A stretch of DNA of 64,000 bases from JAOPZW01 sp963764585 (GTDB lineage Bacteria; Actinomycetota; Thermoleophilia; Solirubrobacterales; Solirubrobacteraceae): contig CAVXTB010000001.1 in NCBI GenBank assembly GCA_963764585.1, positions 558,001-622,000 on the forward strand. The letters are read 5' to 3'. The position numbers and the translations under genes were made by a program. Below the pieces are notes generated by a model. It saw nothing but the letters and a program-made list of their open reading frames with translations. It did no database searches and was not told where the DNA came from. Below are positions 7,684 through 16,240 of this stretch, one piece after another; positions within the stretch are counted from its first letter, which is position 1, and every line of letters starts with the position of its first letter.

Positions 7684-9034
7684 GCCACCAGTCCCTGAAG
7701 GTCTGCGACGGCACCGTGGGCAGCTCGCGCGAGCGCGTCCACGGCCGCAGCGCGGCGCCGGCCAGCGGCCCGCGCCCGAGCTTCGCGGCGCGCTGCGCGG
7801 CCTCGTAGGCGCGGCGGCTGGCGAACACGCGCGCCATCGCGGCCATCGCCGCGCGCTCGCCCGCGGGCGTGCCCGCCTCGCGCACGACGCGCCCGCGCAG
7901 GTGCACGAGGATCGAGGGGATGTCGATCTTCACCGGGCAGACCTCGTAGCAGGCGCCGCACAGCGAGCTGGCCCACGGCAGCGTCGGCGCGTTCTGCAGG
8001 CCGCGCAGCTGCGGCGTGAGGATCGCCCCGATCGGCCCCGGGTAGACGCTCTCGTAGGCCCGCCCGCCGGTGCGCTCGTAGACCGGGCAGACGTTCAGGC
8101 ACGCCGAGCAGCGGATGCAGCGCAGCGTGGCGCGCCCGACCTCGTCGGCCAGCACGTCGGTGCGCCCGGCGTCGAGCAGCACGAGGTGGAACTCCCGCGG
8201 CCCGTCGCCGTCCGATACCCCAGACCAGATCGACGTGTACGGGTTCATCCGCTCGGCGGTCGACGAGCGCGGCAGGAGCTGGAGCATGACCTCGAGGTCG
8301 CGCCAGCGGGGCAGCAGCTTCTCGATCCCCACGACCGAGACGAGCACCTCGGGCAGCGTCGTGCACATCCGCCCGTTGCCCTCGGACTCGACCACGACGA
8401 CGTGCCCGGTCTCGGCGATCGCGAAGTTCGCGCCGCTGACGCCGACGGGCACCGAGAGGAACTTCGCGCGCAGGTGCGCGCGCGCCGCCGCGGTCAGCTC
8501 GGCGGGCTCGTCGGAGACGTCGGCGCCGAGCTTGCGCCGGAAGAGCTCGGCGATCTCCGCGCGGTTGCGATGGATGGCGGGGACGAGGATGTGCGACTGC
8601 TTGTCGTCGTCGCCGAGCTGGACGATCAGCTCGGCCAGGTCGGTCTCCACCGCATGGATGCCCTGGCGCTCCAGCGCCTCGTTGAGCTCGATCTCGTCGG
8701 TGGCCAGCGACTTGACCTTGATGACCTCGTGGGCGCCGTGGGCGCGCGCGACCTGCGCGACGACCGCGCAGGCCTCGGCGCCGTCGCGCGCCCAGTGCAC
8801 GGTGCCGCCCGCGCGCGTGACGGCCTCCTCCAGGCGCTCGAGGTGCACGTCGAGGTGGCGCAGCGTGCGCTCCTTGATCTCCGCGCCGGCCGCCCGCAGC
8901 GCCTCCCAGTCCTCGACCTCGGCGACCACCCGCGCGCGCTTGGCGCGGATCGTGCTCGTCGCGTGGCCGAGGTTGCGCCGCAGCTGGCTGTCGCCCAGCG
9001 CCGCGCGCGCCGCCCGTGGGAAGCCGTCCTTCAC
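7667..9034 (-). CDS. lutB: LutB-type iron-sulfur L-lactate oxidation protein
   Basis: 455 residues from a GTG overlapping lutA's TGA (GTGA). The N-terminal two thirds are a LUD domain (VGVSGANFAIAETGHVVVV around residues 195-215). Two 4Fe-4S motifs follow: CIRCSACLNVCPVY near residue 310 and CGACYEVCPVKIDIP near 360. The C-terminal DUF3390-like tail (PSQTFRDWW) is intact. Length and domain order match Bacillus LutB/YkgF. It is the electron-transferring subunit with LutA and LutC, acting on the inner face of the cytoplasmic membrane. Confidence 0.92.
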   Translation of the reverse strand: MKDGFPRAARAALGDSQLRRNLGHATSTIRAKRARVVAEVEDWEALRAAGAEIKERTLRHLDVHLERLEEAVTRAGGTVHWARDGAEACAVVAQVARAHGAHEVIKVKSLATDEIELNEALERQGIHAVETDLAELIVQLGDDDKQSHILVPAIHRNRAEIAELFRRKLGADVSDEPAELTAAARAHLRAKFLSVPVGVSGANFAIAETGHVVVVESEGNGRMCTTLPEVLVSVVGIEKLLPRWRDLEVMLQLLPRSSTAERMNPYTSIWSGVSDGDGPREFHLVLLDAGRTDVLADEVGRATLRCIRCSACLNVCPVYERTGGRAYESVYPGPIGAILTPQLRGLQNAPTLPWASSLCGACYEVCPVKIDIPSILVHLRGRVVREAGTPAGERAAMAAMARVFASRRAYEAAQRAAKLGRGPLAGAALRPWTRSRELPTVPSQTFRDWWRAERA

Positions 9035-9774
9035 GACGACTCGCTGGCGAGGATCTCGGCCACGTGCATCACGCGCACGCCCGCCCGCGCGTGCCGCAGC
9101 CCGCCGCCGATGTGCATCAGGCACGAGTTGTCGGCGGCGGTGCACACGTCGGCGCCGGTGTCGAGGATGTGGCGCAGCTTGTCGGTCAGCATCGCCGTCG
9201 AGGTGTCCGCGTTCTTGACCGCGAAGGTGCCGCCGAACCCGCAGCACTCGGTCGCGGCCGGCAGCTCGACGAGGTCGATGCCGCGCACCGCGCGCAGCAG
9301 CCGCAGCGGCGCGTCGCCGACCTTCAGCAGCCGCAGCGAGTGGCACGTCGGGTGGTAGGTCACGCGGTGGTGAAACGCCGCGCCGACGTCCTCGACGCCC
9401 ATCCGCCCCACCAGGAACTCCGACAGCTCGAAGACCCGCGGCGCCAGCTCGCGCACCTGCGCGGCCAGCGTCTCGTCGCCGGCCTCGACCGCCATCCGCT
9501 CGTAGCCCTCGCGCACCATCGCCGCACACGACCCGCTCGGCGTGACCACCACCTCGGCATCGCCGAAGACCCGCACGAACCGCCGCACCAGCCCGATCGC
9601 CTCGTGCCCGTAGCCGCTGTTGACGTGCATCTGCCCGCAGCAGGTCTGCTCGAGCGGGAAGTCGACCTGCACGCCGACGCGCTCGAGCACCGCCACCGTC
9701 GCGCGCCCCGTCTGCGGGAACAGCGTGTCGTTGAAGCAGGTGATGAAGAGCGCGGCCCGCACGCCCGCCATCAT
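9031..9774 (-). CDS. lutA: LutA-type CCG-domain L-lactate oxidation protein
   Basis: 247 residues. The chosen ATG (9774-9772) overlaps the rhaEW stop as ATGA; a second ATG follows directly. Two CCG cysteine-rich domains are visible: QTCCGQMHVNSGY (about residue 45) and ATECCGFGGTFAVKN (about 175), with paired cysteines in PSGSCAAM and AADNSCLMHIGG. This is the LutA/YkgE architecture. It completes the LutABC set converting L-lactate to pyruvate, here placed straight after the enzyme that makes lactate from rhamnulose 1-phosphate. Confidence 0.92.
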   Translation of the reverse strand: MMAGVRAALFITCFNDTLFPQTGRATVAVLERVGVQVDFPLEQTCCGQMHVNSGYGHEAIGLVRRFVRVFGDAEVVVTPSGSCAAMVREGYERMAVEAGDETLAAQVRELAPRVFELSEFLVGRMGVEDVGAAFHHRVTYHPTCHSLRLLKVGDAPLRLLRAVRGIDLVELPAATECCGFGGTFAVKNADTSTAMLTDKLRHILDTGADVCTAADNSCLMHIGGGLRHARAGVRVMHVAEILASESS

Positions 9775-11849
9775 CGCGGGTAGGCCGCGGAGACGCCGCC
9801 GTCGACGTTGAGCAGGTTGCCCGTCGTCTTGCCCGACCGCGCGTCCGACGCGAAGTGCAGCACCGCCGCGGCGATGTCCTCGGGCTCGATGTTGACGCCC
9901 AGCGTCGTGCGCGCGCGGTAGTGCTCCTCGAGCTCGTCGGGCGCGATGCCGTAGTTGGCGGCGCGCTCCTCGCGCCACGAGGAGTCCCAGATCCGCGAGC
10001 CGCTGAGCACCGCGTCGGGGTTGACGGTGTTGACGCGGATGCCGTCGGACCCGCCCTCCTCGGCCAGGCAGCGGGCGAGGTGCAGCTCCGCGGCCTTGGC
10101 CGACGAGTAGGCGGCCGCGTTGCGCCCCGCCACGAGCGCGTTCTTGGACGCGACGAAGACGACCGAGCCGCCGCGGCCCTGGCGCCGCAGGACCCTGAAC
10201 GCCTCGCGCGCGACGAGGAAGTAGCCGGTGCCGAGGACCGCGTGGTTGCGGTTCCACTCGGCGAGCGTGGTCTCCTCGATCGGCGCGCTCGAGGCCAGGC
10301 CGGCGTTGGAGACGACGACGTCGACGCCGCCGTAGCGCTCGACCGCGGCCGCGAACGCCGCCGCCACCGCCTCCTCGCTGGTGACGTCGCCGCCGACGGC
10401 CAGGCCGCGCTCGCCCAGCGGCGCCGCGACGCGCTCGGCGCCGCCCGCGTCGATGTCGAAGGCCACGACGCACGCGCCCTCCGCGGCAAGGGCGGCGACG
10501 ACCGCGCGCCCGATGCCACCGGCCGCGCCGGTGACCATCGCGACGCGGCCTTCGAGCTCGCGTGGCGCCGGCGCCAGCGACAGCTTGTAGAGCTCGAGCG
10601 GCCAGTACTCGACGGCGAAGCTCTCGCGGTCGGTGAGCGACACGAAGCCGCCGAGCGCGTCCGCCCCCGCCATCACCTCCACCGCGCGCGCGTAGAGGTC
10701 GCGCGCGAGCCCGGCGCCCTTGACGTTGGTGCCGGCGGCCACCAGCCCGACGTGCTGGATGAGCGCGACGCGCGGATCGGGGTCGGCGGGCACGGTGGTC
10801 GCGTCGCCGAAGCGCTCGACGTAGGCGCGGTAGTCGGCGCGGTAGGCCGCCGCGCCCTCGGCCACCCGCGCGGCCAGCTCCTCGACGCCCTCGCGCGCGG
10901 GATCGAACGGGACCCACAGCGGGACGCGCTTGGTGTGCACGAGGTGGTCGGGGCAGGCGGCGCCGACGCCGACGAGCTGCGGCGCGCGGACGGAGGAGAC
11001 GAGCTCGAGCACGGGCTCGGAGGTGTCGACGCGCAGCACCTTGGGCCGCTCGCTGCTCAGCGCGCCGCGGACCGCCGGCAGCAGCGCGGTCAGCAGCTCG
11101 TCGCGGGCGCCCTCGTCGAGCCTCGCGTTCGCCGGCCCGCCGAAGCGCGGCGTGCCGTTCGTGCGCTCGTTGACGAAGTCCGCGGCGCGGTTGATCGCGT
11201 CGACGGTGGCGCGGTAGCTCTCCTGCGCGCTGTCGCCCCACGTCACGAGGCCGTGCTTGGCGAGGATCACGACGCGCACGCGATCGTCCGCGCGCACCGC
11301 GTCGCCGACCTGCCTGGCCAGCGTGAAGCCGGGGCGGATGTAGTCGATCCACGCCGCCTCGTCGCCGAAGCAGGCGCGCGCGAGCGCCTCGCCGTCGGCC
11401 GCGCCGGCGATCGCGTTGATGGCGTCGGGGTGCGTGTGGTCGACGTGCGCCGCGGGGACGAAGGCGTGCAGCAGCGTCTCGATCGAGCAGCGCGGCATCG
11501 ACGGGTCGAGCTGGCAGCGCGACAGGTAGGCGACCATCTCCTCGTCGCTCATCGCGTCGCGGTGCGCCAGCGGCAGGATCTCCTCGAGGCGCAGGCCGGT
11601 GAAGCCCGACGCGTCCATCGTCGCCAGGTCGCTGCCGGAGCCCTTGACCCAGATGACGTCGATCTCGCGCCCGGCGTGGTCGACCTCGCGCGCCTTGACC
11701 GAGGTGTTGCCGCCGCCGAAGTTGGCCACGGCGCGATCGGCGCCCAGCAGGTTGGAACGCAGCACGAGCTGGTCCAGGGCGCCGGGCGGCACGTCGCCGG
11801 GCCAGCGGTCCTGGGTGCGGTGCGCGATCGGGCGCGCGACCGTGCTCAC
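9771..11849 (-). CDS. rhaEW: bifunctional rhamnulose-1-phosphate aldolase / short-chain (lactaldehyde) dehydrogenase
   Basis: 692 residues, GTG start overlapping rhaI's stop (GTGA). Residues 1-420 are a class II aldolase domain with the metal-binding HVDHTHPDA near 135 and NFGGGNTSVK near 45. Residues about 430-692 are a short-chain dehydrogenase with TGAAGGIG near 438 and the catalytic YSSAK near 580. This fusion splits rhamnulose 1-phosphate into dihydroxyacetone phosphate and L-lactaldehyde; the second domain oxidises lactaldehyde to L-lactate. The same fusion (RhaEW, YuxG) was characterised in Chloroflexus and Bacillus rhamnose pathways. Both domains retain their key residues here. Confidence 0.93.
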   Translation of the reverse strand: MSTVARPIAHRTQDRWPGDVPPGALDQLVLRSNLLGADRAVANFGGGNTSVKAREVDHAGREIDVIWVKGSGSDLATMDASGFTGLRLEEILPLAHRDAMSDEEMVAYLSRCQLDPSMPRCSIETLLHAFVPAAHVDHTHPDAINAIAGAADGEALARACFGDEAAWIDYIRPGFTLARQVGDAVRADDRVRVVILAKHGLVTWGDSAQESYRATVDAINRAADFVNERTNGTPRFGGPANARLDEGARDELLTALLPAVRGALSSERPKVLRVDTSEPVLELVSSVRAPQLVGVGAACPDHLVHTKRVPLWVPFDPAREGVEELAARVAEGAAAYRADYRAYVERFGDATTVPADPDPRVALIQHVGLVAAGTNVKGAGLARDLYARAVEVMAGADALGGFVSLTDRESFAVEYWPLELYKLSLAPAPRELEGRVAMVTGAAGGIGRAVVAALAAEGACVVAFDIDAGGAERVAAPLGERGLAVGGDVTSEEAVAAAFAAAVERYGGVDVVVSNAGLASSAPIEETTLAEWNRNHAVLGTGYFLVAREAFRVLRRQGRGGSVVFVASKNALVAGRNAAAYSSAKAAELHLARCLAEEGGSDGIRVNTVNPDAVLSGSRIWDSSWREERAANYGIAPDELEEHYRARTTLGVNIEPEDIAAAVLHFASDARSGKTTGNLLNVDGGVSAAYPR

Positions 11850-12994
11850 GTCCCCCACCCCCCGGCCACGGCCACCTGCTCTCCTCGCTGGGCGACGATC
11901 CGCTGCAGGTAGTCGCCCGCGCGCAGCGCGCGCACCGGGTCCTCGGCGGCGCCGAGCTCGCCGCGCGCCTGCGCGCACAGCGCCCGGACGTCGGTCCGGA
12001 AGGCGTCGAGCAGGACCTCGTGGCCGCCGAGCACGTCGCCCTGCGCATGCGCCGCGGCCAGCGCGTCGCGGTCGACGAGCTGCGCCTTGGCGAAGGCCTC
12101 CTGGAGGTTGACCACGCTGAGCACCATCGCCTCGAGCTTGCGCTCGACGTTGTGCGCCTGGTCGATCGTGAGACGGACCCCACCCACCCCCGCGTCGCCG
12201 AGCTCGACGAAGATGCAGAACAGCTCCCACGGGTTGGTCGAGCCGACGATGAGATCGTCGTCGCCGTACTTGCGGTTGTTGAAGTGAAAGCCGCCGAGGC
12301 GGCCCTCGGCCGCCAGCAGCGCCACGATCTGCTCGACGTTGGCGCCCTGCAGGTGGTGACCGAGGTCGACGAGCACGTTGGCGCGCTCGCCCAGGCGCTG
12401 GCAGGCCAGCAGCGCCGAGCCCCAGTCGGCCAGGTCGGTGGCGTAGAACGCTGGCTCGTAGGGCTTGTACTCGAGCAGCAGCTCCTGCGCGGGCGGCAGC
12501 GCCTCGTACACGCGCTCCAGGCAGTCGAGCATCCGCTCCCGGCGCGCGCGCAGGTCGTCCTGGCCGGCGTAGCTCGTCCCGTCGGCGAACCACAGCGACT
12601 GCGCCGTCGAGCCCAGCTCGCGCGCGATCTCCACGCACTCCAGGAGGTGGGCGACGGCCTTGTCGCGGATGCGCTCGTCGGCGTTGGTGACGCTCCCGAG
12701 CCTGTAGTCGGGGTCCTGGAAGAGGTTGGGGTTGACCGCGCCGATGCGCAGCCCGAGGCCCTCCGCGTGCGCGCGCAGCGTCGCGAGGTCCTCGACGGCG
12801 TCCCACGGGAAGTGCAGCGCCACCGCGGGTGCCGTGCCGGTGAGGCGGTGGACCTCGGCCGCGTCGTCGAGACGCTCGAAGACGTTGCGGGGGCGGCCGG
12901 GCTGCGTGAAGGTGGCAAAGCGCGTGCCGGAGTCGCCGTAGCCCCACGACGGCGTCTCGACGGCGAAATCGCGCAGGCGGACGGTCTCGGTCAC
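11846..12994 (-). CDS. rhaI: L-rhamnose isomerase
   Basis: 382 residues, GTG start overlapping the rhaB stop (GTGA). The length and TIM-barrel pattern (ALHFPWDAV, VNPNLFQDPDYRLGS, LLLEYKPYEPAFYATD, VLVDLGHHLQGANVEQ, GGFHFNNRKYGDDDL) match the RhaI class rather than the longer RhaA class. It interconverts L-rhamnose and L-rhamnulose using a divalent metal; the conserved Glu, Asp and His ligands lie in the EYKPYEPAF, DLGHH and HFNNRK segments. It is flanked by rhamnulokinase and aldolase genes in pathway order. Confidence 0.93.
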   Translation of the reverse strand: MTETVRLRDFAVETPSWGYGDSGTRFATFTQPGRPRNVFERLDDAAEVHRLTGTAPAVALHFPWDAVEDLATLRAHAEGLGLRIGAVNPNLFQDPDYRLGSVTNADERIRDKAVAHLLECVEIARELGSTAQSLWFADGTSYAGQDDLRARRERMLDCLERVYEALPPAQELLLEYKPYEPAFYATDLADWGSALLACQRLGERANVLVDLGHHLQGANVEQIVALLAAEGRLGGFHFNNRKYGDDDLIVGSTNPWELFCIFVELGDAGVGGVRLTIDQAHNVERKLEAMVLSVVNLQEAFAKAQLVDRDALAAAHAQGDVLGGHEVLLDAFRTDVRALCAQARGELGAAEDPVRALRAGDYLQRIVAQRGEQVAVAGGWGT

Positions 12995-14454
12995 GTGATC
13001 CTCTCCTTCACGGTCGCCTCGGCAAGCCCGGTGACGCCGAGGAAGCGCTCGTACTCGGCGTCGCGGTTGGTGGCGGGCTCGAACGTCTGCAGGTGCGTCG
13101 ACGCTGCGGCGATCGCGCGCATCTGCGCCAGCGATCCCACCAGGCCCGCCGCGCGCGCCTGGACGAGCACGTTGCCCAGCGCGGTCGCCTCGACCGGCCC
13201 GGCCAGCACCGGGAGGTCGAGCACGTCGGCGGTCAGCTGGCACAGCAGCGCGTTGCGCGCGCCGCCGCCGATGACGTGCACGCAGCGCACGCGCCGCCCG
13301 CCGACCTGCTCCAGGCCGCGCAGCACGAGGCGGTACTTGCAGGCCAGCGACACGAGGACCGTGCGCACCGTCTCGCCCGGGGTGGCGGGCCGACGCTGGC
13401 CGGCGCGCGCGCAGTGCTCGGCGATCCGCGACGGCATGTCGCCGGGCGCGAGGAAGGCCTCGTCGTCGGGGTCGATCAGCGGCACGTCGTCGGCCGCATC
13501 GGCGGCGAGACGGTGCAGCTCGTCGTAGTCGTGGGCGCCCCACGCGCGCCGGCACTCCTGCACGAGCCACAGGCCCATGACGTTCTTCAGCAGCCGCGTC
13601 GTGGCGTCGACGCCGCGCTCGTTGGTGAGGTTGGCCGCGGCCGCGTCGGGCCCGAGCGCGGGCTCGGGCAGCTCGAGCCCGAGCAGCGACCACGTCCCGC
13701 TCGAGAGGATCGCCGAGTCGTCGCCGTCGATCGGGGCGGCGGCGAACGCCGAGGCGGTGTCGTGGCCGGCGACCGCGCGCACGAGCGGGGCGCCGGCGAC
13801 GCCGTGCTCGGGCAGCAGCGCGCCCAGCGCCGTGCCGGGCTCGACGAGCGCGCCGAACAGGCGCGCCGGCAGCCCGAGCCGCGCAATCGCGTCGTGCGCC
13901 CATTCGCCCGTGCGCGCGTCGAGCAGGCCCGTCGTGCTCGCGGCGGTGACCTCGTTGGCCGCCTCGCCGGAAAGCCACAGCGCGAGCAGGTCCGGGATGA
14001 GCAGCATCCGCGCGGCCGCGTCGAGCGCGGCGGTCCCCTCCTCGGCCAGCAGCTGGAAGACGGTGTTGATCGCCATCGTCTGGATGCCGGTGGCGGCGTA
14101 CAGCTCGTCGCGCCCGATGCGCTCGAACGCGCGCGCCACCATCCCGGCCGTGCGCGCGTCGCGATGGTGGAAGGGCAGCCCGAGCAGCCGCCCGGCGTCG
14201 TCGACGAGGCCGTAGTCGACGCCCCACGCGTCGACCCCGACGCCGTCGACGGGGCCGGCCGCGCGCAGGCCGTCGACGATGCCGTCGAGCAGGCCGAGCA
14301 CGTTCCAGCGCAGCCCGTCGGGCAGCCGCACCGGGCGGTTGACGAAGCGGTGCACGACGTCGAGCTCGATGCCGCCGTCGCCCAGCGTCCCCACGACGAC
14401 CCGCCCACTCTCGGCGCCGAGGTCCGCGGCGGCGAAGCGCGGGGCCTCAGCCAA
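12991..14454 (-). CDS. rhaB: rhamnulokinase
   Basis: 487 residues from a TTG that overlaps rhaM by 8 nt; no ATG or GTG lies close to the start of homology (AAADLGAESGRVVVG), so TTG is the best start. It belongs to the FGGY sugar kinases: N-terminal ATP-phosphate loop DLGAESGR, sugar-contact region WGVDYGLVD, VAGHDTASAFAAAP near residue 240, and the C-terminal adenine-binding VIGGGARNALLCQLTAD. It phosphorylates L-rhamnulose at O1, trapping it for aldol cleavage by the downstream RhaEW. Confidence 0.92.
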   Translation of the reverse strand: MAEAPRFAAADLGAESGRVVVGTLGDGGIELDVVHRFVNRPVRLPDGLRWNVLGLLDGIVDGLRAAGPVDGVGVDAWGVDYGLVDDAGRLLGLPFHHRDARTAGMVARAFERIGRDELYAATGIQTMAINTVFQLLAEEGTAALDAAARMLLIPDLLALWLSGEAANEVTAASTTGLLDARTGEWAHDAIARLGLPARLFGALVEPGTALGALLPEHGVAGAPLVRAVAGHDTASAFAAAPIDGDDSAILSSGTWSLLGLELPEPALGPDAAAANLTNERGVDATTRLLKNVMGLWLVQECRRAWGAHDYDELHRLAADAADDVPLIDPDDEAFLAPGDMPSRIAEHCARAGQRRPATPGETVRTVLVSLACKYRLVLRGLEQVGGRRVRCVHVIGGGARNALLCQLTADVLDLPVLAGPVEATALGNVLVQARAAGLVGSLAQMRAIAAASTHLQTFEPATNRDAEYERFLGVTGLAEATVKERIT

Positions 14455-14755
14455 GGTGGAAGACCTCCTCCAACCGCTCGAGCGACTGGTCGGCGCGGGC
14501 GTCGAAGAACGGCGCCATGTCGCGCTGCCAGCGCTCGTTGACGTCGGTCGCGGCCATCGCGCGCTGCGCGGCCTCGAAGTCCTCGGTCTCCAGATAGCCG
14601 ACGAGCAGCCCGTCGTCGTGCAGGAACAGCGAGTAGTTGCCCCACCCGGCCGCACGGAGCGCGTCGAGCATCTCCGGCCACACGTCGCGATGGCGCTCGC
14701 GATACTCCGCGAGGCGCTCGGGCCGGACGTGCAGCAGGAAGCAGACGCGCTCCAC
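14447..14755 (-). CDS. rhaM: L-rhamnose mutarotase
   Basis: 102 residues, GTG start sharing one base with the upstream TAG (TAGTG). The family hallmarks are present: RVCFLLHVRPERLAEYRERH at the start, WPEMLDALRAAGWGNYSLF, and WQRDMAPFF late in the protein. Length is standard for RhaM (about 104). It interconverts the anomers of L-rhamnose so that the isomerase receives the form it uses. It sits between the isomerase-like gene and rhamnulokinase. Confidence 0.95.
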   Translation of the reverse strand: MERVCFLLHVRPERLAEYRERHRDVWPEMLDALRAAGWGNYSLFLHDDGLLVGYLETEDFEAAQRAMAATDVNERWQRDMAPFFDARADQSLERLEEVFHLG

Positions 14756-16230
14756 TAGCTCACCACCGCGAAGGGAAGGTCGAGCAGCGCCGCCACGCAG
14801 CGCAGCTCGTCGATGCGATGGCCGACGCCGAGCGCCACGTGATGGGTCGGGCCCTCGGCCGACCAGCGCTCGAGGAACTCGGCCGGCGCGAGCGCGAAGC
14901 GCAGGCGCGAGTTCGTGTTGCCGATGCGGAAGGTCGGCCCGGGGATCGACTCGCCCTCGGCCGCCAGGAGCTTCAGCCGCCCGTCGGCCGTCTGGGTGCA
15001 GCCGAGGATCGTGACCGGCCCGTAGCGGACCTTGAACTCCACCGACAGGCCCGCGCCGCGCTTGCCGTGGAAGAGCTTCAAGGCGCGCAGCACCGGGCGC
15101 TCCTGCGCGATCGCGACGTGGCCCGGCCCGTCATGACCCATCAGCACGAAGCCCTCGTCGAGGTCGAGTGCGTAGAACTCGGTGTACGAGCCGCCCGCTC
15201 CCAGCCGGTCGAGTACGAGCTGGGCGATGTTCGTCTTCAGATCGCCCTCGCCGGCGGTCGGGACGCCGCGCGCGGTCAGCAGCGAGTTGCCGACGATCAC
15301 GCCGGCGCCCAGGCGCTCGGCCTCGTTGCCGTCGAGGCCGCGGTAGTAGTAGGTCAGCCCGCCGAGCTCGAAGTCGCCCACCAGCCGGTCGAGGCCCACG
15401 GCCACGCGTACCGACCAGTCGAGCTGCTCGTCGTCGATCGGGGCGGCGATCGGATCGTCGGAGGGATCGGCGAAGTCGAACAGGGCGCGGATCTCGTCCT
15501 CCTTGGCCGCGCGCTCGGCGTCGGTGGCCTGCGCGACGCGGGCGCTGAGTTCGTCGATCTCGAGCACCTCGACGTGGGCGCCGAGCTGGGCGTGCACGGC
15601 GGTGAAGTCCGAGTACAGGTCGAGCATTCCCGGATAGGTGTGGCCGAGGAAGCCGATGCGCGCGCGGCGCAGTGAAGACGCGACGGCCGCGGCGCGCACC
15701 CACGCGGCGATCTTCGCCCAGGCGCGCTCGTCGTCGTCGATGGTGCCCGCGACCGTGTCGTAGGGAATGCGCGCGCGCGTGAAGGCGCCCGCCAGCTCGG
15801 GGACGCAGCAGGCCGCGCAGTTGGCCAGCCACTCGCCCGTGTCGACGTGCTCGTAGTCGAGCGTGGAGGTGGGCTGCAGGCCGAGCAGCACGACGGGCAC
15901 CTTCGCGGCCTGGACTGCGGGCAGGACCTGGCTGGAGGTGGCGTACGTGACCGCGTGGCAGAGCACGAGGTCCACGCGCTCGGCCGCGAAGCGATCGCCG
16001 GCGGCGCGCGCCGCCTGCGCGGTGTCGACCAGGCCAGCCGACACCACCTCCGCGCCGAGCGCGCGCACGCGCTCCTCCACGCGCCGCTGGTAGCCCTCGA
16101 CCCGCTCGCGCAGCCCGTCGAACTGAGGCCAGTAGGTCGCGAGGCCGATCCCGAACACCCCGACCCGGGCGCGGGGCCCGGGCCGAGGGTCGGCGGCCGC
16201 CGGCGGACGGGTGCTGTCCGTCGCGGTCAT
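14755..16230 (-). CDS. L-fucose/L-arabinose isomerase-family protein
   Basis: 491 residues. The N-terminal Rossmann-like part (RVGVFGIGLATYWPQFDGL, DLVLCHAVTYATSSQVLP), the middle GFLGHTYPGMLDLYSDF and the C-terminal HHVALGVGHRIDELRCVAALL place it in the arabinose/fucose isomerase superfamily at AraA-like length. Candidate metal or catalytic residues are Glu in AGEGDLKTNIAQ and the C-terminal His pair. It is the first enzyme gene of the rhamnose operon although RhaI is also present, so it may handle a second sugar such as L-fucose or L-lyxose, or act as an auxiliary isomerase. A 10-nt gap before it is the only spacer in the operon. Confidence 0.75.
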   Translation of the reverse strand: MTATDSTRPPAAADPRPGPRARVGVFGIGLATYWPQFDGLRERVEGYQRRVEERVRALGAEVVSAGLVDTAQAARAAGDRFAAERVDLVLCHAVTYATSSQVLPAVQAAKVPVVLLGLQPTSTLDYEHVDTGEWLANCAACCVPELAGAFTRARIPYDTVAGTIDDDERAWAKIAAWVRAAAVASSLRRARIGFLGHTYPGMLDLYSDFTAVHAQLGAHVEVLEIDELSARVAQATDAERAAKEDEIRALFDFADPSDDPIAAPIDDEQLDWSVRVAVGLDRLVGDFELGGLTYYYRGLDGNEAERLGAGVIVGNSLLTARGVPTAGEGDLKTNIAQLVLDRLGAGGSYTEFYALDLDEGFVLMGHDGPGHVAIAQERPVLRALKLFHGKRGAGLSVEFKVRYGPVTILGCTQTADGRLKLLAAEGESIPGPTFRIGNTNSRLRFALAPAEFLERWSAEGPTHHVALGVGHRIDELRCVAALLDLPFAVVS

Positions 16231-16240
16231 GTCGTGGTTC

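Noticed and set aside
9855..11912. Plus-strand open frame of over 680 codons opposite rhaEW
   Set aside because: It is Arg/Ala/Val-biased with no domains; rhaEW has intact aldolase and dehydrogenase motifs on the minus strand.
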